From Hevea brasiliensis (taxonomy: Eukaryota > Streptophyta > Magnoliopsida > Malpighiales > Euphorbiaceae): a stretch of 64,000 nucleotides of DNA. The stretch lies in NCBI RefSeq assembly GCF_030052815.1, contig NC_079510.1:24860823-24924822 (forward strand), in the 5' to 3' direction. Both the position numbers and the translations under genes were made by a program. Below, in pieces: positions 11,455 through 22,013 of the stretch. The notes under the pieces were generated by a model. That model saw nothing but the letters and a program-made list of their open reading frames with translations, was not told the origin of the DNA and searched no databases. Position 1 is the first letter of the stretch; each line of letters starts with the position of its first letter.

Positions 11455-12671
11455 CATTTATTTATTAAGATATTAGCTATTTAGATTATTTCTCTAGAAT
11501 TCTATCGAAAATTCGGTAGAATCTCCTTTATAAAAAAAACTTTAATCCACCTTTGAAGAAACAAATAAATTTTAAATCTCAACGATTTACAAATCACATT
11601 TAACAGTAAAATTTTTTCAATACAATATCTTTAAAGCTTTATTAAGTTATCACAAAGCATCGTAAAGGACTATTCTTTATTATACATATGAACTTCAAAG
11701 ATTGCTTCTAAAATTAAACATACAAAAATAATCTTAAATAATACAATATTGCATGCTCATGCTCACATACATGACCCAAATAGTTCACAATGGAGTTGTT
11801 TTCATGTCTAATAGGCATACATTCTTCTCAAGAAATCCCCCCTTTTCATCTAATCATTTCCTGTAGGAACCATGCAATCAGCTGAAAATCACTCTTAGTA
11901 AGGAGTGACTATAAGGATATTAAAATTTAAAAGATAAAAGAGTATTGGCTCTTGATTTTTAACATCTCTAGTCGTTAGTCAACTTCAATCCTTATACTTT
12001 TCGAGCTCTGTTGACCGAATAATCCATTAACACTTTGCTTCTCATAGACTATAGTTCACCATAAAGAGTTCACCCTTTGTTATGCAAGTGTTAGAATAAT
12101 TTTGGTAAAAACACACTCTTTAAAAATCCTTTTTTATATTAGAATAATGTATCAACATACCTACTAAATCACAATAACTTTACACTCTATTGTCATTAAT
12201 TTAACTATAAATTTTTCCATGTAACCCTTCCATATATGATCATTATGTAAAGCAATCATGTAGGTCGATTTTATCATTTTACTCATTTTCTCATTAACAT
12301 ATTCCCATTTTCTATAGTAAGATTCATTTACACATTATTAGTCCCCTAATGGTTCTCATTGTCATTTTATTATTATCTTTATATACTTCATGTAATTTAT
12401 TACTTCCTAATTCACTATATACTACTTCCATAGTTTTACTACTCATAATACTTTATAAACATTTACAAATTGGCTTATAACTTATATTTACAACATCTGT
12501 AATACCTGTTCACATTGGATTGTTTCCTGATAGAAGAACTATTCTAAGTCTAAGCTAGCATACCCAGCTATATAGGTTACTGGTGGGGCGTGTGTTTGTG
12601 TCTGTAAATATTGTGGATTCTAGAACAAGTTCTTGAGTCTTTTGTGTGGATTTTAGAGTAATTTTGGGTTC

Positions 12672-12674
<3 letters not shown>
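11455..12674 (-). mobile_element. Possible decayed LTR remnant, AT-rich
   Basis: No coding sequence. A block near 11495-11525 (aattctatcgaaaattcggtagaatct) resembles the inverted, late-LTR block of gypsy elements elsewhere in the window ('aactctgtcaaaatttttat'), which suggests an old LTR on the minus strand. No ends or TSD were found, so this may equally be ordinary intergenic DNA. Confidence 0.25.

Positions 12675-12714
<40 letters not shown>
12675..12714. repeat. (GA)n microsatellite
   Basis: About 20 uninterrupted GA units. Confidence 0.95.
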
Positions 12715-12719
<5 letters not shown>

Positions 12720-13179
12720 ATGCCCCTTTCTGGAGATTTTCAGAATATCTGTCTAAAGACAGAATATTTATTCTTTTCCAACTAGTAGAAATTCATAAAA
12801 TAATAAATATATGGCATTAATTTAGAAATTAATAAAGTTGTAATATCAATAATTTAATTATGTTTAATTTGTTATAAATTGATTACAACTAGTATAACTA
12901 TTGTCATGGTTGTAATTTTACCCTTTGTTTGGATTGATGGAAATGGAGAGAAGAGAAAACAAATGAAATTTGGTTTCCATCAATTCTCTTGTTTGAACAT
13001 CAATTTGAAGAGAGAAAAGAGGAGAAAGGAAGAGAAAAGGTGAGAAAATACATTTCTCCTCTCCATTGCATTTGCCCTAAATAATTTCTCTCCCAATTAG
13101 AGGGGAATGAAGGGAAATTGCTATTGTTTATGTGGAAAGTACTTCAATACCCTTCAATTACTTTAGTAGAAAAATTGTT
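12715..13179. other. Intergenic DNA with a partial MITE-like segment
   Basis: From about 12908 the sequence (accctttgtttggattgatgg, followed by purine-rich gagagaagag blocks) looks like one end of a Tourist or hAT-type MITE. The matching inverted end was not found; the LTR element at 13180 may have interrupted it. Confidence 0.35.
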
Positions 13180-14560
13180 TGCTAGTTTTACAATCACCGC
13201 AAGTGAATGAATTTCTAACAAGTAATAAAGTGATGAGTAGAGTATCATTCTCACGAGGACCGTGTTGATACCAAACTATAGTGATTTTAATTATCTATAC
13301 GATCGGAGTTATAGAGAAATAATAATTAAATCTAAACTAAAAGAAATAAAGGCGAAAAAAATTATCTAAACTAAAATGCTAGTTGATGAGAACATTCTAG
13401 AGCTAGGGGTTCATACTTCAATTAATAATAGAATCAATCTAATTTATTCAATAATTGGGAGATTATTAGTTTCATGGAAATTAATCCTAATTTATCTTAA
13501 GTCCTCTCTCAAGGCACTCAAGGTGTATTTTAATTAACCTAAGCCCTACTTTCATGGTGATTAGATTAATTAAAACCCTTTAAGATCTTTGATTAATTTT
13601 GGAACTCCACAAAGGTCATCAGCCTATCTCTAGGTCAGATTTCTTAGGTTCAAAACCCTGATTTTGTAATACTAATATTCACCTTTTAGTTCTTCAATTA
13701 CTATCTTAGATCATGGCTAGGTGGGTACCATCACATAGCATGCATTAAGAACACAAGAGATTGAATCAAACAATAAAATTCCCAATGTATTAAATAAAAT
13801 CAAACAAGATCCATAATTAAATTGAGAGTGCTACACCCCAACCCTAGAATAAAGAGACTACTCACACTTGGTGAGTTTTACAATCAAGTTTATAAAAAGA
13901 TAAAGAGAAGACATGAGAAGAAAATATAGTGAAAGAACCTAGAAGGAGAGTTGCAGCCTTGAACTTTTGGAACTTCAGCTGAAAATTCCTTTTAGCAATC
14001 TTGCAGATCTTGTTTCTTCCTTGCCTCCCTTCAAGTTGATGTGCATCCTTGAATGTAAATTCTCCTTCTCCTTTCAATTCTTGACTTGTTATATTTATAT
14101 CTGGTGTAAAACCCTAATTTCAGAGTCCTAGAAGCATTAGGAGTCCATCCGGGTCAGGTTGGAAGCAAGAAAAGTAACATCAGAATTGTTGTCAGGGGAC
14201 TTTACACGAGCCATGTAGTGATACACGCCCCATGTAACTTTTTGCCACTTCGTTTTTCAAGTTTTCTTCAGTCCAGAAAGTTGCACGGGGTCCAGAAAGT
14301 TATACGGGGCAGGTTACAAGGCCCGTGTAATGCTTCTGGCACTGTATTTTTCACGTTTTGATCTCTAAATCTCTTCCAAACTCATCTTTGATTCTAAAAC
14401 CACATAAAAACACCTAATAAAATATAGAAATCAATGAATTGAGTTGGATTAACATGTTTTCTAAAATAATAATGAAAACACATAAAAATAAACATAAAAT
14501 AAAACTAAATGCTAACAAAATGTAATGAGCGTTAACCTTAAATGTCTATATAATTTGACT
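13180..14560 (-). mobile_element. 3' LTR of a gag-only Athila-like element
   Basis: Begins on the plus strand with tgctagttttacaatcaccg. For about 980 bp it matches the copy at 17429-18415 (shared aagtaataaagtgatgag, ctagagctaggggttc-like, cctagaagcattaggagtcc). Downstream it runs through a GC-richer stretch (14200-14330, repeated ccagaaagtt and acgggg) to a polypyrimidine-like stretch, tacccccaaactc, near 14571, which on the minus strand is a plausible polypurine tract. The right boundary is therefore approximate. Confidence 0.7.
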
Positions 14561-15163
14561 TAATTAAATACCCCCAAACTCAAACCTTTGCTTGTCCTCA
14601 AGCAAAACAAAACTTTATAAAAACTCATTGGGGTACTTAGAAGCATAACTAAAAAATTAACTTGTGCATAATTGGACATTCTTCAACCTTCATACCAATT
14701 CCCACTTTTAAGGCATAGGGACCTTAACAGTTGCTTGCTAGAACCTCACCCCCTTCATGGTGCTTCAATGAATTATTCCTTTATGCAAGGCCATTAATAA
14801 GCCACAAATAACCTGTTTTATCAGGATAGATTAGAGAAACACTTACCCCCCCAAATTTGCCTCTATTTTGGTTAATTGTGGTGAAGTGACTCAATTTCAA
14901 CTCCATAGTCATATCTCAATTTTCTATCTCCACTAATGTAGCATACACTTTTCAAAAGATCAAAAGGTCTTTAAAAGGGTTGTAATGGGCTAAATGGATG
15001 ACTTGGTTGCCAATAAAATGTTTTTAGGGAATGCAAATATGAGGATAGCATGTATGCATAAAATACCAAGTATACTAAGTTTATTCTCTTGATTTTGTAT
15101 GGAGAAGAGGGGCTTTTAGTTTTTTTATAGTGCCATGCATGCTTCCATGATACTTATCTTGGG

Positions 15164-15194
<31 letters not shown>

Positions 15195-16328
15195 CTTCTT
15201 CTTCTTCTCTCTCTCTCTCTCTTTTTTTTTTATGTCCCTTTTATCCTCTCCCCCAAACTCATTGCTTTTGCTGGGTTGAAAAGGCAAAATTTTCTTTGAT
15301 TTCAATTGCACACTTGCACTTTTTCTTGAGTTCTACACCCTCTCTCAATTTTTTTTTTGGCACTTAATATACCTTTTACTTATGCATTTAGCTTCCTCAA
15401 AAGGGTAGGGTTGGTGTTTAGGTTAGGGGCTAGGTAAATAATGTGGGTAAGCAATAAATTCTAAGGAATAAATATTAGCTTTAAGTTGGCTGCAAGGGAT
15501 ATATATTTTAATTAAGAATGGCTCTGACTTAATAGGGCAATATCAAAAAATGCCTTAATCATCTCTTCATAAGCATATGCTAGGATTTTGCTTCGATAGG
15601 TCCAAGAGACATATTCTAGAGCTGGTGAGGCATTTTGAGTTTGTTTGTATTTCAAAAATCTTATCCTAATTTTGCAAGTTCAATGTGATAGATTAATAGC
15701 TGTGAACGGGTTTAACTAGTCTAGCTTTACTAAGGTGATTAAGTTTTTCGCAAACAACATATTAAAGCCTTTTTGCCTATCCTAATACATTCATTCCTCA
15801 ATTCCATGGGGTCCAATCATTAGCTCATCAAGGTTTTAGTTATAATTCTAAGTTAAAAGCCTTTTGAAAAAGTCTTGAACTTTCAAAAGTTGCAAAAAAT
15901 TTCTAGATTTTTGATACACAAATATAATATAGACATAATAAGATGATGAAATGCAATATATGAATGCAATGCATGAAATGCACCCCCAAACTCAAATTTG
16001 ACATTGTTCTCAATGTCATCAAGATATCACAATCAGGTCAAGAGCAACATCATAAATGTAATACTAAGGAAAAGTTAATGGATATAGAATACTCCCCCTT
16101 GAAGCGTGCCTTTCCCTGAATATTTGTGAGTTTGATCTCCATTGTACATTTTAAGTGCTTCTTGAACCTACAAAGTGAACAAACATCGAAATAAGTTTGG
16201 GAGGGTGATAAAAAAAGGAAATAGACAAATGCAAAGATTAAATTTAAAACTTGGGTTGCCTCCTAAGAAGCGCTAATTTAAGGTCTTTAGCTTGACTCCT
16301 TTTAGAATTGCTGATAAAAAAGCGATTT
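14561..16328 (-). other. Non-coding interior of the gag-only element
   Basis: Between the 3' LTR and the gag reading frame there is no RT, RNase H, integrase or protease. Two acccccaaactcaaa blocks (about 14572 and 15982), each followed by a 'ttgctt/ttgttctcaa' stretch, are the kind of repeated block seen in the 3' untranslated part of Athila/Tat-like elements. An apparent lysine-rich ORF at 15081-15311 is just the CTT microsatellite read in reverse. Confidence 0.55.
15168..15232. repeat. (CTT)n followed by (CT)n and T-run
   Basis: About 13 CTT units to 15207, then CT units to about 15221, then a T-run. A simple repeat. Confidence 0.9.
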
Positions 16329-17284
16329 TCACCCATAGTAGTTATCATGTAACACCATATATGGGTCTTGATTTTTGGTACCCTCAAGATTGACAAGATC
16401 TGAAACAAGATTGCATGTAGAATGAACAACATATGGTTTCGAGTGATATGCTTGGGAAGAGGACTGCTTTACCTCATGGAGGACATGCAATGATGTAGGA
16501 GGTGTCCATGATAGAAAGGGGTCTTCTGGTGGTGTATGTGTAAGAATCATTAATGAACTCAGATTGATAGTCTTATATATTTCTTCATCCACCACCTTCA
16601 TCTTTGATTTGTCTTCATGTAAGCACTCTTTCAATGACCCTCCATCAATAAAGGAGTTACTTTCTTCAATTTTAGGTTCTACTTCTTCTTCAAGTAACTC
16701 CTGTTCTTGTGGGAACTCTACTGGTAAGTCATCTTTAAAGGAATTTTGTTCTTGAGGCTCAACTTCTTCTATAGGTTCAAATTCCAATGAAGCTTCTTCA
16801 TTTTCCCAACTTTGTTCATTTGATTCCTCCTCATAAAGTGATAGTTCATTGTTCATCATAAAGTTGTCAAAATTTTCCAATGGAGCTACTGCCTATTCAA
16901 TTTCCACTATGTTCTCTAGTTGTAGCTCAAATGGTTGGTGTGAAATATTAGGTTGATAGGCGTGTGGTGGGTATTAATGGCTCCAACCTTGTAGTGAAGG
17001 ATCCCAATACCAATGGTAATCAAAATTTGCCATGTCATTCAACAAGTGAATGGCATCCTCATGGTCTCTTTGAAGAATGAGATCACCAGTAGCCCAAGCT
17101 CTATAATCTACCCAATTCTTTATTGCTTTATTTAAACCATTGTAGAAATTAAGAGTGAGTTCATGATTTGAAAGACTATGATTGGCAAATTACTTTGCCA
17201 ATTCATTGAATCTTCTCCAAGCATTGTAAAATGGTTCATTGTGTTGTTGAATAAAACTTGTGAAGACTTATTGATGAAGCATCT
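16329..17284 (-). pseudogene. Degenerate Athila-like gag of the non-autonomous element
   Basis: Gag would package element RNA into cytoplasmic virus-like particles. Reading on the minus strand from about 17284, one frame gives EPFYNAWRRFNELAK, a stop, then FANHSLSNHELTLNFYNGL and DAIHLLNDMANFDYHWYWD. This is the order of the Athila-type retrotransposon gag domain (EpFYeaWeRFkeL..., TFYnGL, A..LLeeMA.N.Y.W). There are in-frame stops near 17270, 17190, 16972 and 16897. The last 183 codons (16329-16880) are open and very acidic (EEES, EEEVEPKIEES), a tail of unknown function. The only upstream start of the open part is a TTG, so translation as a separate protein is doubtful. No protease or pol follows, so the element is gag-only. 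Confidence 0.6.
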
Positions 17285-17400
17285 CAATGCACCTAACAAG
17301 AAAAACAAGTAAAAATAAAATTAGACAAGAAATAAACTATAAAAGAAATAAGAATGTCTAGAGTAATCAAATCACTTAATAGTTTAATATCAAGCAACAG

Positions 17401-17418
17401 TCCCCGGCAACGGTGCCA
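17401..17418 (-). promoter_or_regulatory. Primer binding site, tRNA-Asp type
   Basis: On the minus strand tggcaccgttgccgggga. It is one base off the tggcgccgttgccgggga PBS widely used by Athila/Tat elements. It lies 10 bp inside the right-hand LTR copy, which fixes the element's orientation as minus. Confidence 0.88.
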
Positions 17419-17428
17419 AAAACTTATT

Positions 17429-18415
17429 TGCTAGGTTTGCAATCACCGCAAGTGCACGGATTGCTAACAAGTAATAAAGTGATGAGTAGAGTATCGTTCC
17501 CACGAGGACTGTGTTGAGTACCAAACTATAGTGATTTTAATTATCTAGATGATCGAGTTATAGAGAAATAATAATTAAATCTAAACTAGAAGAAATAAAG
17601 TCTAAAACAATTATCTAAACTAAAATACTAGTTGATGAGAACATTCTAGAGCTAAGGGTTCTCACTTCAATCAATTATAGAATCAATCTAATTTATTCAA
17701 TAATTGGGAGATTATTATTTTGATGAAAATTAATTCTAAGTTATCTTAAGTCCTCTCTCAAGGCACTCAAGGTGTATTTTAATTAACCTAAATCCTATTT
17801 TCGTGGTGATTAGATTAATTAAAACCCTTTAAAATCTTTGATTAAATTTGGAACTCCATAAAGGTCATCAGCCTATCTCTAGGTCAGATTTTCTAGGTTC
17901 AAAATCCTGATTTTCTAATACTAATATTCACCTTTCAGTTCTTCAATTAATATCTTAGATCATGGCTAGGTGAGTACCATCACATAGCATGCATTAAGAA
18001 CACAAGAGATTGAATCAAATAATAAAATTCCCAATGTATTAAATAAAATCAAACAAGATCCATAATTAAATTGAGAGTGCTACACCCCAACCCTAGAATA
18101 AAGAGACTACTCACACATGGTGAGTTTTACAATTAAGTTTATAAAAAGATAAAAAGAAGACATGAGAAGAAAATAGAGTAAAAGAACCCAGAAGGAGAGT
18201 TGCAGCCTTGGACTTTTGAAACTTCAACTAAAAATCCCTTCTAGTAATCGTACAGATCTTGTTTCTCTCTTGCCTCCCTTCAAGTTGATGTGCATCCTTG
18301 AATGTAAATTCTCCTCCTCCTTTCAATTCTTGACTTGTTATATTTATATTTGATGTAAAAACCCTAATTTCAGAGTCCTAGAAGCATTAGGAGTCCATTC
18401 GGGTCAGGTTGGCAT
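17429..18415 (-). mobile_element. 5' LTR (truncated) of the gag-only element
   Basis: Matches 13180-14161 closely, starting tgctaggtttgcaatcaccg. The match stops abruptly after gggtcaggttgg at 18415, where the other copy continues for about 400 bp more. The upstream part (U3) of this LTR has therefore been removed or replaced by unrelated sequence (cattttggcattttt...). Without its U3 the element probably lacks its own promoter. Confidence 0.75.
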
Positions 18416-18864
18416 TTTGGCATTTTTAGTTTCTTTTTGGTATTTTTAGTTTATAAGTTGCATAAAACAAAAAGAAAGGCATAAAGAAGAGATAAGTAGG
18501 AGAATGTGATCTTTGGTAAGTTATAAACGCCACAAAGATGACAAGCTCGGATATTGGTGCCACACAATATGAATTATGATAATTCTATTGATTTCACCAC
18601 AAACCATAGGTTTGATAAGAAATTCAACAACACTTCATTATATTAATCTAAAAAAATGAATAATGTTTACATATGAGATCCTATTTGTAGGCAAAGACAA
18701 GCTACTAAAAAGGAAAATACAAAGAGAACTAAATTGGAACTTGTAGTAGTTCTTAACAAGAAAACTAATAAATAAAGTAGCTTGAATAGTCTTTAAGTGT
18801 GACAATCGAATCTTGAATAGAATAAGGAGAGAAGACATCTTACAATTGTAGGAAAATAAATCCC
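18416..18864. other. Intergenic DNA, nothing recognised
   Basis: Replaces the missing LTR end. It continues in character after the MITE (19521 onward), so the MITE was inserted into it. No ORF with a known domain. Confidence 0.4.
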
Positions 18865-18867
18865 TTA

Positions 18868-19517
18868 GGTTACATTTGGTAGAGTGTAATGTAATGTAAT
18901 ATAATCAATTATGTAATGCAATCAAAATTGTAATGTAATGTAATATAATTGTCATTACATTCCTCTATTTGATTGCAAAATAAAAATATAAGTAGTGTAA
19001 TATAATGATAATTTTTATTTTAATATTTAATTTATTTATGAGTTAATAATAAGTGGTAATAGTTACAATGGTAGTCGAGTGATAGTGATGGCTAAGCGGT
19101 GGTGGTGGTGGTGACAAGGTGAGATAGTGATGGTGGTAGTGGCCAAGTGATAGTAGAGGTAACAATATCTAAGTGGTATGGTAGTCAAGTGATGGTGATA
19201 GTGATGGCAGTAACAAAATCGTGATGGTGATGGTGATGGTTGCGGTGATGGTGATTGTGATGGTGGTGGTAGTGGTGACAGAGTAGGAGTAATGGTGGCT
19301 AAATAGTAGTGGTGGTGATAGTATTGACAATAAATAAGAAAAATCAAAATAAGTAATTATGATTATAATAATTTTTGTATGTAATGACTATTATGTTGCT
19401 TTAAGTAATTGTCATTCTATTATGCCAATTTTCTTTATGCTACCAAACAACATAATCAAATATGCAATGTAATTGTGATTACATTACAACTTTGATTACG
19501 TTATAACAAACATGGCC
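18868..19517. mobile_element. Tourist-like (PIF/Harbinger) MITE, 650 bp
   Basis: The TIRs ggttacatttggta (left) and ggccatgtttgtta (right, inverted) are flanked by the trinucleotide tta at 18865-18867 and 19518-19520. A TTA/TAA duplication with GG-starting TIRs is the PIF/Harbinger signature. The arms also share inverted gtaatgtaat-rich blocks. No transposase. Confidence 0.75.
19066..19345. repeat. GGTGAT/GTGGTG-type minisatellite inside the MITE
   Basis: Degenerate gtgatggtgatg/ggtggtggtg units fill the centre of the MITE. The His/Tyr-rich ORF on the minus strand is a by-product of this repeat. Confidence 0.8.
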
Positions 19518-19520
19518 TTA

Positions 19521-20633
19521 GTGTATGGGATTACCTTGGCCGAAATCTTAAGAGAGAGAGAGAGCTTTGAAAAGTTAATAATTCTCCTTTATAAAAGCTT
19601 CTTCCTTAATTGCAAGATACTTTTCCAAACTTCCTTTATTACAAAAAGTTTTTGACTTGTCAAACTCCAATAAGCATAAGGAGAACACCACACACCATTT
19701 ATGATCATGGGCCTATTTTTCTTAACTTGAACATACTCTAGCCCACATGCCAATTTGGAGACCAAAACCCTATGCCACTTGGGCTTTAACAAGTCTAACC
19801 CAATACTTCATGCTTCCACATAAGCAAACAATGTGACAAACTTGCTTCTCGACCTAGTAATAGGACCCACATATGCCATGTCATTTCTATCACCATGATG
19901 TGGCACACTTGATTAGGATTGCTATAGAATTATGATGTTGTTACGAGCAAGAGGCCCTTTGTTGAGTTTGCTTTGCAGAGAGGATAGGTCTATTTATAGG
20001 GCAGACTTTGCCAGATTTTTAGCAGGATAGTTAAGTTAATTAAGTAATTAAAGTTAATAAATAATTAAGTATCTAATAAGTGTTAGTATATTTGTATAGA
20101 TTCTTCCAACCAACAGAGTTAGTAGCCCTAGCAGATTCAATAGTAGTAAATGGTCACTCAGTTTGTGAGTAGAACCTACAAAAACTCTTTAAAATAAATT
20201 CTCAATACAACATACATATGCATTCATTCATCATGATATATGTTACTAGCTATGAATGCATCTTTAGGATTATTTATATAAATGTATATTGCACATTCAC
20301 GAATATGCTGCAAAATCTTTGTGTTGTATTGTCTATGTAGCACAGAAATGGAAACACAGACATGGGAAAATGTTATATATATATATATATATATATCCAA
20401 ATCATGAAGATGTTCAACAATAAATAAATTCCAAAGCAATATTCAAGTTCAACCATAAAGATACATATTTATAGGTTTCATACTCATAAGAAAAAAATAT
20501 AAACTACAACACATTCAAATGTTAAAAAAGGAAAAGATAATAAAATTTATGGCATTTCCTATATTTCATTGTCTTTCTCATTCTCCATGTTTGTAGTTGC
20601 ATTTTCATTTAAAAAAAAAAAAAGAAGACTTTG
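19521..20633. other. Intergenic DNA and 3' flank of the hAT gene
   Basis: No recognisable gene. Contains a short GA tract (about 19552-19563) and a TA tract (about 20373-20395). The last ~60 bp continue the hAT reading frame past its MITE insertion and then hit an A-run and stops. Confidence 0.4.
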
Positions 20634-21118
20634 ACTCTAGTTTAGGGGTGGCCACGGTTCAGGAACCGCCGGTTACGGTTCCTGAACCGCCGGTTCATGT
20701 TCAATGAAATCATGAACCTGAACCAAACCGTCATGGGACGGTTTGGAAGACGGTTCTTGAACCGCCGGTTCCGGTTCGAGCCCCGGTTTAAAACGGTTTG
20801 AAGGACGGTTCGAAAAATGACAGTTCAAGACGCTTTGAAAGGGGTTTAAGAGCAACTTAAAGGAAAAAAATTAGAGGAAAATTTTATTGATTTAGAATTT
20901 AAGTTATATTTGTAAAAATATTTTAATTTTTCTTAAAAATCTTTCAATCAAAATAAAATAAATTATTTTTAAGAAAAATTTAATAAGCAAATACTTGAAC
21001 TTATTAAAAAATTAGAGATAAAATTAATTTAAAAAAAAATTGAAAAAATGTGCATGAACTTAATTTTGCCTATGTATCCCTTTAGGATTTAGAGGAATCA
21101 AAATTTTCAGTTATAAGT

Positions 21119-21400
21119 TGAGAAAAGGGAGATTGAGGTGGTTTGGTCATGTGAAGTATAGACATAGGAAAGCTCCAATTAGACAAGTAGAGCATATTGA
21201 GTTGAGGATAGAAAGAAAATAATAGGTAGACCTAAACTGACTTGGAGGAGAATAGTACAACATGACCTAGAAACATTACACATTTCCGAGGATTTAACCC
21301 AAAATCGTTTAGAGTGGAGAAAGAGAATCCATATAGCCTATCCCAATAAATTTTTGGGATAAAAACTTAGTTGAATTGAGTTAAATTGAGTATTACTTGC
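21119..21400 (+). pseudogene. 3' tail of a LINE reverse transcriptase ORF
   Basis: One frame reads GRLRWFGHVKYRHRKAP and RQVEHIELR. After a one-base frame change it reads GRPKLTWRRIVQHDLE and RLEWRKRIHIAYP, ending just before tttttgggataa. This order (LRWfGHV, GRPk.tW...v..Dl..l, R..WR.rI..adP) is the conserved C-terminus of plant LINE ORF2 proteins. Only the last ~80 codons are present, which is the usual 5' truncation of a LINE insertion. A ttgaattgagttaaattgag tail follows at about 21372. It lies wholly inside the hAT-type element. Confidence 0.65.
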
Positions 21401-21682
21401 CATTTTTAAAAAAATTATATGATAATTGATAATTAAAAAAACATAAAAGAAAAAAAAATCAAAATAGAGGGTATTGAAAATTTTATTGAAGATATAAAAT
21501 AATAACAGAGTAATTGAGATAGTATTAAAAATTTCAGTGAGCATAAAAATAATAAAGTAGGAGAATTGTGAAAGTACTGAGAATTAAAAGGAGTGTAGAA
21601 AATAATTATTTAGAAAATTTGAGAAATTGAAAAAGTATTAAGAATTAAAGAGAATGTAGAGAATAATTGTGTAGAGAATTAA

Positions 21683-21684
<2 letters not shown>

Positions 21685-21755
<71 letters not shown>
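21685..21755. repeat. (TA)n microsatellite
   Basis: About 35 TA units, the longest simple repeat in the window. Confidence 0.95.
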
Positions 21756-21758
<3 letters not shown>

Positions 21759-22013
21759 GAATTAGGAGTAGAGTGAAGTATTTATTGAATTTTTTTGTAT
21801 TTAAATCGTCGGTTTGGTCTGGTTCGGAACCGCTGGTTCACGGTTTCTAAAAATTATGAACCTGAACCAAACCGTAGAAGGACGATTTCGGTCCGGTTTA
21901 AAGCCGGTTCCGGTTTTGACCGGTTTCGGTCCGGTTTTGACCGGTTTCGGTCCGGTTTTGACCGAACCGATTCCGGTTCGGTTCCGGTTCGAAACTGAAC
22001 CATGGCCACCCCT

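Larger units (their letters stand above)
20642..22013. mobile_element. Non-autonomous hAT-type element inserted in a hAT gene
   Basis: The ends are inverted copies: ttaggggtggccacggttca at left; aggggtggccatggttcag inverted at right. They are flanked by a perfect 8-bp duplication, actctagt, at 20634-20641 and 22014-22021. An 8-bp TSD with a (T)AGGGGTGGC-type TIR is characteristic of hAT. Subterminal regions (20650-20830 and 21805-21995) are dense in ggttc/gaacc and ccggtt motifs in both orientations, as expected of transposase binding arrays. The interior holds a LINE tail and a TA microsatellite. Confidence 0.88.

Noticed and set aside
15081..15311. Lysine-rich ORF on the minus strand
   Set aside because: It is the (CTT)n/(CT)n microsatellite read in reverse; no non-repeat domain.
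19063..19347. His/Tyr/Pro-rich ORF on the minus strand
   Set aside because: By-product of the GGTGAT-type minisatellite inside the MITE.
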